Below, one piece after another: positions 57,313-64,000 of a stretch of DNA of 64,000 nucleotides. The notes beneath the pieces were generated by a model. The model saw only the letters and a list, made by a program, of their open reading frames with translations. It had not been told where the DNA came from and did not search any database. The stretch's first letter is position 1. Every line of letters begins with the position of its first letter. The stretch lies in the NCBI GenBank assembly GCA_004570425.1, contig SPQJ01000006.1, positions 62,001 to 126,000 of the forward strand. The letters are read 5' to 3'. The stretch comes from Bacillus sp. AZ43 (GTDB lineage: Bacteria; Actinomycetota; Actinomycetes; Mycobacteriales; Geodermatophilaceae). Made by a program: the position numbers and the translations under genes.

Positions 57313-58613
57313 CGGGTCTGCCGGATCCTGACCGCGGCGGCGTGGGCCGGCAGGTCCTCGGCGCCGGCGAGCGCGTCGATGTGACCGGCCACCCCGGCGA
57401 GGGCCTGCTGGTCGTACTCGACGACGTGGATGCCGCGCAGGAAGGACTGCACCGACAGGCCGCTGGAGAAGCGCGCGCATCCGCCGGTCGGGAGCACGTG
57501 GTTGGACCCGGCGCAGTAGTCCCCCAGCGACACCGGCGACCACGCGCCGACGAAGATCGCCCCGGCGTTGCGCACGCGGGCGGCGACCTCGCGCGCGTCC
57601 CGGGTCTGGATCTCCAGGTGCTCGGCGGCGTAGGCGTCGACCACCTCGATGCCCGCGTCGAGGTCGTCGACCAGGACGATGCCGGACTGCGTGCCGTCCA
57701 GCGCCGTGGTGATCCGGTCGGAGTGCTTGGTGGCGGCGACCTGGCCCGGCACCAGCGCGAGGACGGCCTCGGCCAGCTCCTCGCTCGGGGTCACGAGCAC
57801 CGCGCCGGCCAGCGGGTCGTGCTCGGCCTGGCTGATCAGGTCGGCGGCGACGTGCGCGGGGTCGGCGGTCTCGTCGGCGAGGATGGCGACCTCGGTGGGG
57901 CCGGCCTCGGAGTCGATCCCGATCAGTCCGCGCAGCAGCCGCTTGGCCGCGGTGACGTAGACGTTGCCGGGGCCGGTGACCATGTCCACCGGCTCGCAGG
58001 ACCCCGCGCCGTAGCCGAACACCGCGACGGCCTGGGCGCCGCCGACGGCGTAGACCTCGGTGATGCCGAGCAGGGCGCAGGCGGCGAGCACGCCGGGGTC
58101 GGGCAGCCCGCCGTGGTCGCGCTGCGGCGGGGAGGCGACGGCGATCGACTCGACGCCGGCGATCTGCGCGGGGACCACGTTCATGACCACGCTGGACAGC
58201 AGCGGGGCCAGGCCGCCGGGCACGTAGAGGCCGACGCGGCGCACCGGCACCCAGCGCTCGGTGACCGTGCCCCCGGGGACCACCTCGGTGGTGACGTCGG
58301 TGCGCCGCTGGTCGGCGTGCACCTTCCGCACCCGGGTGATGGCCTCCTCGAGCGCCGCGCGCAGCGTCGGGTCGCACTCGGCCAGCGCCCGGTCGAGGGC
58401 CTCCCGCGGGACGGCGAAGTCCTCGTTGTCCACGCCGTCGAGGCGCGCGGTGATCTCGCGGACGGCCTGGGCGCCCCGGATGCGCACGTCCTCGCACAGC
58501 GGGCGGACGGTGGCCAGCACCGAGTCGATGTCCGTCGCCGCGCGGGGCAGCAACCCGGCGAGGTCACGGCGCCCCGGCAGAGCGGATCCGCGCAGGTCGA
58601 TGCGGGCGAGCAC
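57309..58613 (-). CDS. hisD: Histidinol dehydrogenase
   Basis: A 434-residue enzyme that oxidises histidinol to histidine with two NAD+. Family segments are [64 protein letters not shown], and the zinc/active-site region [23 protein letters not shown] 58613 is used because GGAGG sits 7 bases upstream and the N-terminus MLARIDLRG matches the family; GTG 58649 would add 12 residues encoded by the tandem repeat. It is first in hisD-hisC-hisB. Confidence 0.96.
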   Translation of the reverse strand: MLARIDLRGSALPGRRDLAGLLPRAATDIDSVLATVRPLCEDVRIRGAQAVREITARLDGVDNEDFAVPREALDRALAECDPTLRAALEEAITRVRKVHADQRRTDVTTEVVPGGTVTERWVPVRRVGLYVPGGLAPLLSSVVMNVVPAQIAGVESIAVASPPQRDHGGLPDPGVLAACALLGITEVYAVGGAQAVAVFGYGAGSCEPVDMVTGPGNVYVTAAKRLLRGLIGIDSEAGPTEVAILADETADPAHVAADLISQAEHDPLAGAVLVTPSEELAEAVLALVPGQVAATKHSDRITTALDGTQSGIVLVDDLDAGIEVVDAYAAEHLEIQTRDAREVAARVRNAGAIFVGAWSPVSLGDYCAGSNHVLPTGGCARFSSGLSVQSFLRGIHVVEYDQQALAGVAGHIDALAGAEDLPAHAAAVRIRQTR

Positions 58614-58626
58614 GGGGGTTGCCTCC

Positions 58627-58672
58627 GGGGTGGTGGGAGGGAGGGACACGGGGTGGTGGGAGGGAGGGTCAC
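58627..58672. repeat. 2 x 23-bp tandem repeat between hisD and the LON-domain gene
   Basis: Two consecutive copies of GGGGTGGTGGGAGGGAGGGA followed by CAC (58627-58649 and 58650-58672) differ by one base (A/T). They lie between the divergent hisD and LON-domain genes and begin 14 bases from the hisD start. They may affect promoter spacing or be a recent duplication. Confidence 0.75.
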
Positions 58673-58741
58673 GGCGTCGTTCGGAGGTTCCAGGGTAGCC
58701 AGCGGCCGCATGCGCCTGCCCCGCGCCCGTACGGTGGGCTG

Positions 58742-59563
58742 ATGCGTGAGCTCATCCCGCTGTTCCCGCTCGGGACGCCCCTGTTCCCCGGCATCGTGCT
58801 CCCGCTGCAGATCTTCGAGCCCCGCTACCGGCGGCTGATGCGCGACCTGCTCGCCCGGCCCGAGGCCGAGGACCGGCGGTTCTTCGGCGTCGTCGCCATC
58901 CGGCAGGGCTGGGAGGTCGAGCGGGTGGCCCCCGCCGAGGCGCTGTACGACGTCGGGTGCACCGCGCGCGTCCACGCCGTCCGCCCGCAGTCCGACGGCG
59001 GCTTCCGGATCGTCACCGTCGGCGGCCAGCGGTTCCGGCTGCACGACGTGGTGGTCGCCGACGACCCGCCGTACCTGCAGGGCGAGGTCGAGTGGCTCGC
59101 CGACGAGGAGGCGGCCGAGGAGGCCGCCGGCGACACCGACGGGCTGGTCGTCCCGGGGACGGCCGAGTCGGCGCCGCCCTGCGACGAGGGCCTCGACGAG
59201 GTCGTCGCGTCGGTGGCCCGCGGGTCGATGGCGCTGCTCACCGACGGCGTCCGCGACCTGTTCGTGCACTACGTGGCCGAGGTGTCCGGCCTGGGCAGCG
59301 ACGACGGCGAGCCGTCGGTCGACGCGGAGACCGCCGTCCTGCTCGACGCGGTCAGCGACGACCCGACGGCGCTGTCCTACCTGGTCGCGTCTGCGGCGTT
59401 GCTGACGACCGAGGACCGCCAGTCGCTGCTCGCGGAGTCGGCCACCCGGCGGCGGCTGGCCCTGGAGGCCCGGATCCTGCGTCGCGAGCTGACCCTGCTG
59501 CAGGCGATCGGCGCGGTGCCGGTTCCACTGCAGCAGTTCGCCGCGCCCATGACGGTCAACTGA
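58742..59563 (+). CDS. LON peptidase substrate-binding domain protein
   Basis: A 273-residue protein with the N-terminal LON fold without ATPase or protease parts. The hallmark start [20 protein letters not shown] is followed by [14 protein letters not shown] and [14 protein letters not shown]. The C-terminal part from about 190 is helical and ends with [20 protein letters not shown]. Stand-alone LON-domain proteins in actinobacteria have no clear function. The long insert of acidic residues ([13 protein letters not shown]) is typical of this subgroup. ATG 58742. Confidence 0.85.
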   Translation: MRELIPLFPLGTPLFPGIVLPLQIFEPRYRRLMRDLLARPEAEDRRFFGVVAIRQGWEVERVAPAEALYDVGCTARVHAVRPQSDGGFRIVTVGGQRFRLHDVVVADDPPYLQGEVEWLADEEAAEEAAGDTDGLVVPGTAESAPPCDEGLDEVVASVARGSMALLTDGVRDLFVHYVAEVSGLGSDDGEPSVDAETAVLLDAVSDDPTALSYLVASAALLTTEDRQSLLAESATRRRLALEARILRRELTLLQAIGAVPVPLQQFAAPMTVN

Positions 59564-59581
59564 GGAGGAGCCCTGCGCCTC

Positions 59582-60271
59582 TCACCCCTCGCGCGCGGGG
59601 GATGAGCCTGCGGGCGGGACCTCGACACGGCCGAGCCCGTCGTCGGTCGACGAGACGACGCCGACCAGGTAGGCCAGCAGGGCGCCGAACGGGGCCAGGG
59701 CCATGGCGGGCCACGAGCCGAGGGTCAGCGACGTGGTGACGGTGGCCCCGACGTCGGCGAGCTCGGCCTCCGAGGGACCGGCCCCCAGCAGCTCCCCCAC
59801 CAGCCAGGCGACGACGGCGGTGAGCGCGCTGCCCAGCGCGAGGGCGAGCAGCGTGGCGACACCGCGCCGGCGGCGCAGGAACCACGCCGCCCCACCTGCC
59901 ACCAGGCCGACCCCGAGGACGAGCAGGGCGTAGACGACGTCGTCGGCGACCAGCAGCTCCTCGGAGACGCTGCCGACCGGTACCGGGCCGGCGTCGGTGA
60001 CCCGGAAGTCGGCCCGGGGGGACAGCGCCCACCAGAGCAGCCCCGTCGGCGCGCCGGCCAGCGCGAGCCCAGCGACCAGGCGCGCGGAGCTGCGCAGATC
60101 GGCCCGAACCTCGGGCCAGCCACGCCAGTGAGCGCCGGCCGGCCGGACACCGCCGGTCGGGGGCGTCGCCGGCGCCGGGTCGGCGGCCGGCGCGGCGAAC
60201 GGCGCGGGATGGGTCACCGCTCCAGTGAACAACGGCTGCTCGGCGGGTGCCGGGCCGCCCACCCCGCTCAC
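59582..60271 (-). CDS. Membrane protein of unknown function, coupled to dnaE
   Basis: A 229-residue protein. The first 60 residues are Pro/Ala-rich and cytosolic. About four hydrophobic spans follow (SARLVAGLALAGAPTGLLWW, VYALLVLGVGLVAGGAAWFL, VATLLALALGSALTAVVAW and MALAPFGALLAYLVGVV). The pattern resembles DUF2567-like actinobacterial proteins, but I am not sure. The GTG start overlaps the dnaE stop by 4 bases. Confidence 0.6.
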   Translation of the reverse strand: MSGVGGPAPAEQPLFTGAVTHPAPFAAPAADPAPATPPTGGVRPAGAHWRGWPEVRADLRSSARLVAGLALAGAPTGLLWWALSPRADFRVTDAGPVPVGSVSEELLVADDVVYALLVLGVGLVAGGAAWFLRRRRGVATLLALALGSALTAVVAWLVGELLGAGPSEAELADVGATVTTSLTLGSWPAMALAPFGALLAYLVGVVSSTDDGLGRVEVPPAGSSPAREG

Positions 60272-63200
60272 AGCAGGGCGACGCTGGTGGGCCCGAGCAG
60301 CGCCTTGATGTCACCCATCAGCGCGGTGCTCGGCCGGACCCGCAGGCCCTGGTCGAGGCGCAGGACCGTCTCGCGGCCGCCGTTGATCAGCTTGAGCTGC
60401 ACCTCGGTCGTGCCGGGGTGGCTGCCGAGCACCTCGCGCAGCCGCTCCACGACCGGCGGTGTGCACCGGGCGGCCGCCATCGACACGAGCACCGGGCCGC
60501 GCGGCCCCTCGGTGAGCTCGGGGATGGTCACCTCGGAGCCGAAGAGCGACGGCTGGTCGTCGCGCCGGCTGATCCGGCCCTTCACCACGACGATCTGGTC
60601 GCGGACGATCTTCTCCGAGACCTCCGCCCAGGTCTTGGGGAAGAACAGCACCTCGATCCCCGACTCGAGGTCCTCGAGGGTGGCGATCGCCCACGGCGCG
60701 CCCTGCTTGTTGGTCCGCGGGGAGACCGAGGTGAGGATCCCGGCGATGGTGACGTTGGCGCCGTCCTCCACTCCCCCGGCGTTGATCTCGGCGATCGGGG
60801 TGTCGGCGTTGGCCGCCAGGACGTGCTCGACCCCGTGCAGCGGGTGGTCGGACACGTACAGGCCGAGCATGTCGCGCTCGTAGACCAGGCGCTCGGACTT
60901 CGACCAGTCGGCCGTGGGGATCACGATGTCCAGGGCGCCGCTGAACGGGTCGTCCTCGGCGCCGTCGGCGCCGAAGCTGCCGAACAGGTCGAACTGCCCC
61001 TCCGCCTCCTTGCGCTTGAGCGCCATCGCGGAGTCGACGGCCTGGGCGTGCACGGCGGCGATGCCCTGCCGCGAGTGGCCCATCGAGTCGAACGCGCCCG
61101 CCTTGGCCAGGGACTCGATGACCTTCTTGTTGCAGGCGACCGTGTCGATCTTGCGCATGAAGTCGGCGAAGTCCTTGAACGCGCCCTTCTCCTCGCGCGC
61201 CCGGACGATCGACTCCACCACGTTCGTACCCACGTTGCGCACCGACGCGAGGCCGAAGCGGATGTCGTTGCCGACGGCGGTGAAGTCCCAGGAGGACTCG
61301 TTGACGTCCGGCGGGAGGACCTTGATGCCCATGCGCCGGCACTCGGCCAGGTAGACGGGCCGGCGGTCCTTGTCGTCCTGCACGCTGGTGAGCAGGCCGG
61401 CCATGTACTCGGCCGGGTAGTTGGCCTTGAGGTAGGCCGTCCAGTAGGAGACCAGGCCGTAGGCCGCCGAGTGCGCCTTGTTGAACGCGTAGTCGGCGAA
61501 CGGGACGAGGATGTCCCAGAGCGTCTTGATCGCGGCGTCCGAGTAGCCGCGCTCCTTCATGCCCGCCTCGAAGCCGACGAACTCCGCGTCGAGGACCGAC
61601 TTCTTCTTCTTGCCCATGGCCCGGCGCAGCAGGTCGGCCTTGCCGAGGGAGTACCCGGCGACCTTCTGCGCGATCGCCATGACCTGCTCCTGGTAGACGA
61701 TCAGGCCGTAGGTCTGGCCGAGGATCTCCTCGAGCGGCTCGGCCAGCTCCGGGTGGATCGGCGTGATCTCCTGCTGGCCGTTCTTGCGCAGCGCGTAGTT
61801 GGTGTGCGAGTTCGCGCCCATCGGGCCGGGCCGGTAGAGGGCGCCGACGGCGGAGATGTCCTCGAAGTTGTCCGGCCGCATGAGCCGCAGGAGCGAGCGC
61901 ATCGGGCCGCCGTCGAACTGGAAGACGCCGAGGGTGTCACCGCGGGAGAGCAGCTCGTAGGTCTTCTTGTCGGTGAGGTCCTTGCTGATCTCGTCGAGGT
62001 CGACCGGCTCCTTGCCGTTGATCACGATGTTGCGCAGCGCGTCGTCGATGACCGTGAGGTTGCGCAGGCCCAGGAAGTCCATCTTGAGCAGGCCGAGCGT
62101 CTCGCAGGTCGGGTAGTCGAACTGCGTGATGATCGCGCCGTCGGCCTCGCGCCGCATGATCGGGATGCTGTCGATCAGCGGGTAGCGGCCGATGATGACG
62201 CCGGCCGCGTGCACACCCCACTGGCGCTTCAGGCCCTCGAGCTTGCGCGCCTGGTCGACGACCTCGGCGGCGCCGGGGTCGGACTCGTAGCGGGCGCGGA
62301 ACTCGGCGGCCTCCTTGTAGCGCGGGTGCGACGGGTCGAACACCCCCGACAGCGGGATGCCCTTGCCCATCACGTCCGGCGGCATGAGCTTGGTCAGCTC
62401 GTCGCCCACCGAGTAGGGCCGGTCGAGCACGCGCGCGGCGTCCTTGATCGCGGCCTTCGCCTTGATCGTGCCGTAGGTGACGATCTGGCTGACCCGCTCC
62501 TCGCCGTACTTTTGCGAGACGTACTGGATGACCTCGCCGCGTCGGCGGTCGTCGAAGTCGATGTCGACGTCGGGCATCGAGACGCGCTCGGGGTTGAGGA
62601 ACCGCTCGAAGATCAGGCCGTGGGCCAGCGGGTCGAGGTCGGTGATGCCCATGGCGTACGCGGCCAGCGAGCCGGCGGCCGAACCACGGCCCGGACCGAC
62701 GCGGATGCCGTTGTCCTTGGCCCAGTTGATGAAGTCGGCGACCACGAGGAAGTACCCCGGGAAGCCCATCTGGCAGATGATCCCGGTCTCGTAGTCGGCC
62801 TGCTTGCGCACGTGGTCGGGGATGCCGCCCGGGTAGCGCTTGTGCAGGCCGCGCTCGACCTCCTTGATGAACCAGGAGGTCTCGTCCTCGCCCGGCGGCA
62901 GCGGGAACCGCGGCATGAGGTCGGCGCCCTCGGTGAAGGACACCTCGCACTGCTCGGCGACCAGCAGGGTGTTGTCGCAGGCCACCTGCAGGTCACCGGG
63001 GAACAGCGCCCGCATCTCCGCGGCGCTCTTGAGGTAGTAGCCGTCGCCGTTGAACCGGAAGCGGTTGGTCTCGTTCAGCCGCGAGCCGGTCTGGATGCAC
63101 AGGAGCGCGTCGTGCGCGTCGGCGTCCTCCTTGTGCGTGTAGTGCAGGTCGTTGGTCGCCAGCAGCGGGATGCCGAGGTCCTTGGCGATCGCGAGCAGCG

Positions 63201-63828
63201 CCGGGCGGGTCTTCTTCTCGATGGCCAGCCCGTGGTCCATCAGCTCGGCGTAGAAGTTCTCCCGCCCGAAGATGTCCTGGAAGTCCGCGGCCGCCTGGCG
63301 GGCCTTGTCCTCCTTGCCGGCGCGCAGCCACATGTTCACCTCGCCCGAGGGGCAGCCGGTGGTGGCGATCAGGCCCTTGCCGTAGCGCTCCAGCAGGTCG
63401 CGGTCGAAGCGCGGCTTGCGGTACTGGCCCTCGAGGCTGGCCAGCGAGGAGATGCGGAAGAGGTTGTGCATGCCCTCCGTCGTGCGGGCCAGCAGCGTCA
63501 TGTGGGTGTACGCGGCCTTGCCGCGGTTCGACCCTCCGTCGCCCTCCTCGTCGATGAGGTTGTCGCCGAAGTCGAACGGCGCGCGGTCGAAGCGCGAACC
63601 GGGCGTGTAGTAGCCCTCCATGCCGATGATCGGCTTCACGCCGGCGCTGTTGGCCTGCTTGTAGAAGTCGTAGGCGCCGAACACGTTGCCGTGGTCGGTC
63701 ATCGCGAGCGCCGGCATCCCCTGCTCGGCGGCCGCCTTCGTCACCTCGGGCAGCTTGGCCGCGCCGTCGAGCATCGAGTACTCGGTGTGGACGTGCAGGT
63801 GCGCGAACGAGTCGGACGAGCTGCTCAC
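60268..63828 (-). CDS. dnaE: DNA polymerase III alpha subunit
   Basis: A 1186-residue family C replicative polymerase. The PHP domain opens HLHVHTEYSMLDGAAKLPEV with metal-binding His/Asp residues (AMTDHGN). The palm domain carries GPGRGSAAGSLAAYAMGITD and catalytic Asp residues in PDVDIDFDDRRR. Thumb and fingers follow (YGLIVYQEQVMAIAQKVAGY, DILVPFADYAFNKAHSAAYG). The C-terminus has helix-hairpin-helix and OB-fold segments (VTIAGILTSVSPRTNK). Length matches actinobacterial DnaE1, the essential replicase. GTG 63828 gives MSSSSDSFAHLHVHTEYS. It is followed by a coupled membrane-protein gene. Confidence 0.97.
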   Translation of the reverse strand: MSSSSDSFAHLHVHTEYSMLDGAAKLPEVTKAAAEQGMPALAMTDHGNVFGAYDFYKQANSAGVKPIIGMEGYYTPGSRFDRAPFDFGDNLIDEEGDGGSNRGKAAYTHMTLLARTTEGMHNLFRISSLASLEGQYRKPRFDRDLLERYGKGLIATTGCPSGEVNMWLRAGKEDKARQAAADFQDIFGRENFYAELMDHGLAIEKKTRPALLAIAKDLGIPLLATNDLHYTHKEDADAHDALLCIQTGSRLNETNRFRFNGDGYYLKSAAEMRALFPGDLQVACDNTLLVAEQCEVSFTEGADLMPRFPLPPGEDETSWFIKEVERGLHKRYPGGIPDHVRKQADYETGIICQMGFPGYFLVVADFINWAKDNGIRVGPGRGSAAGSLAAYAMGITDLDPLAHGLIFERFLNPERVSMPDVDIDFDDRRRGEVIQYVSQKYGEERVSQIVTYGTIKAKAAIKDAARVLDRPYSVGDELTKLMPPDVMGKGIPLSGVFDPSHPRYKEAAEFRARYESDPGAAEVVDQARKLEGLKRQWGVHAAGVIIGRYPLIDSIPIMRREADGAIITQFDYPTCETLGLLKMDFLGLRNLTVIDDALRNIVINGKEPVDLDEISKDLTDKKTYELLSRGDTLGVFQFDGGPMRSLLRLMRPDNFEDISAVGALYRPGPMGANSHTNYALRKNGQQEITPIHPELAEPLEEILGQTYGLIVYQEQVMAIAQKVAGYSLGKADLLRRAMGKKKKSVLDAEFVGFEAGMKERGYSDAAIKTLWDILVPFADYAFNKAHSAAYGLVSYWTAYLKANYPAEYMAGLLTSVQDDKDRRPVYLAECRRMGIKVLPPDVNESSWDFTAVGNDIRFGLASVRNVGTNVVESIVRAREEKGAFKDFADFMRKIDTVACNKKVIESLAKAGAFDSMGHSRQGIAAVHAQAVDSAMALKRKEAEGQFDLFGSFGADGAEDDPFSGALDIVIPTADWSKSERLVYERDMLGLYVSDHPLHGVEHVLAANADTPIAEINAGGVEDGANVTIAGILTSVSPRTNKQGAPWAIATLEDLESGIEVLFFPKTWAEVSEKIVRDQIVVVKGRISRRDDQPSLFGSEVTIPELTEGPRGPVLVSMAAARCTPPVVERLREVLGSHPGTTEVQLKLINGGRETVLRLDQGLRVRPSTALMGDIKALLGPTSVALL

Positions 63829-64000
63829 GGGGTGTCGGTGCTCCTCGGTGGTCGTGCCTGCCCGCCGTCGGGGGCCCTGTGTCCAGGACGGCGGCGGGCG
63901 ACCGGTGGGGAAGACCGGTGGTGCGAGCGTCTGGGGCGGCCCTTCGCGGGTCCTCCTGATCCTCGCACTGGAAGCTGTCTACGCCGAGGGTCTGACAGGA
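63829..64000. other. Region upstream of dnaE at the window edge
   Basis: 172 bases with no gene. A hairpin GCCCGCCGTC (63860-63869) paired imperfectly with GACGGCGGCGGGC (63887-63899) lies about 35 bases upstream of the dnaE start. It could be the terminator of the next gene beyond the edge or part of the dnaE leader. I see no clear promoter. Confidence 0.35.

Overview
The window is a gene-dense, very GC-rich (roughly 73 percent by eye) stretch of an actinobacterial chromosome. GTG starts and 4-base start/stop overlaps are frequent. SsgA-type sporulation/cell-division protein, PriA in place of HisA/TrpF, a PdtaR-type ANTAR regulator, TIGR03085 and PGPGW proteins and actinobacterial gene orders all point to Actinomycetia. 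A Geodermatophilus/Blastococcus/Modestobacter-like organism is my inference; the sequence does not prove it. The content is mostly housekeeping. I see no prophage, IS element, CRISPR array or large island.

Layout. 1-4.2 kb: the end of a MOSC-domain gene, an HNH nuclease, a cupredoxin-like lipoprotein translationally coupled to a Tat-exported multicopper oxidase, and a DUF2804-like protein. 4.1-5.9 kb: tRNA-Val(CAC) on the minus strand, a PGPGW membrane protein, an SsgA-family gene, then a tRNA-Gly/Cys/Val array. 5.9-13 kb: CoaE, ribosomal protein S1, a methyltransferase, DNA polymerase I and a hotdog thioesterase. 13.2-15.7 kb: an unrecognised membrane protein with about 14 spans that converges on and overlaps a GNAT acetyltransferase. 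15.9-21.7 kb: a complete branched-chain-amino-acid-type ABC importer. Its LivH carries an extra exported beta-sandwich domain, and its binding protein is encoded convergently. 21.9-28.3 kb: PdtaR, an unusual short tRNA-Leu(CAA), a PLP decarboxylase, TesB, pyruvate kinase and GltD.

28.3-39.9 kb: GltB, Lgt, then TrpA, TrpB, TrpC, a Trp-associated membrane protein, TrpE and HisI, all on the minus strand and largely start/stop coupled. 39.9-47.3 kb: a FAD dehydrogenase, four small membrane proteins and a heterodimeric ABC exporter with one consensus and one degenerate ATP site. 47.4-58.6 kb: the histidine genes hisD-hisC-hisB-(57-aa membrane protein)-(nucleotidyltransferase pseudogene)-hisH. They are separated from priA-ridA-hisF by an M28 peptidase and a plus-strand nitroreductase/SDR pair. 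58.7-64 kb: a LON-domain protein, a membrane protein coupled to dnaE, and dnaE itself.

How the genes work together. The trp and his sets are metabolically linked through PriA, which in actinobacteria serves both pathways when trpF is absent; no trpF, trpD, trpG, hisG or hisE is visible here. GltBD supplies glutamate for the same amination reactions. The most notable points are an internally deleted and frameshifted nucleotidyltransferase pseudogene inside the his operon, a class I-sized tRNA with a Leu(CAA) anticodon, the LivH fusion, the cupredoxin/multicopper oxidase pair, a RidA homolog lacking the usual catalytic arginine, and a 13-codon mini-ORF plus hairpin ahead of trpC.
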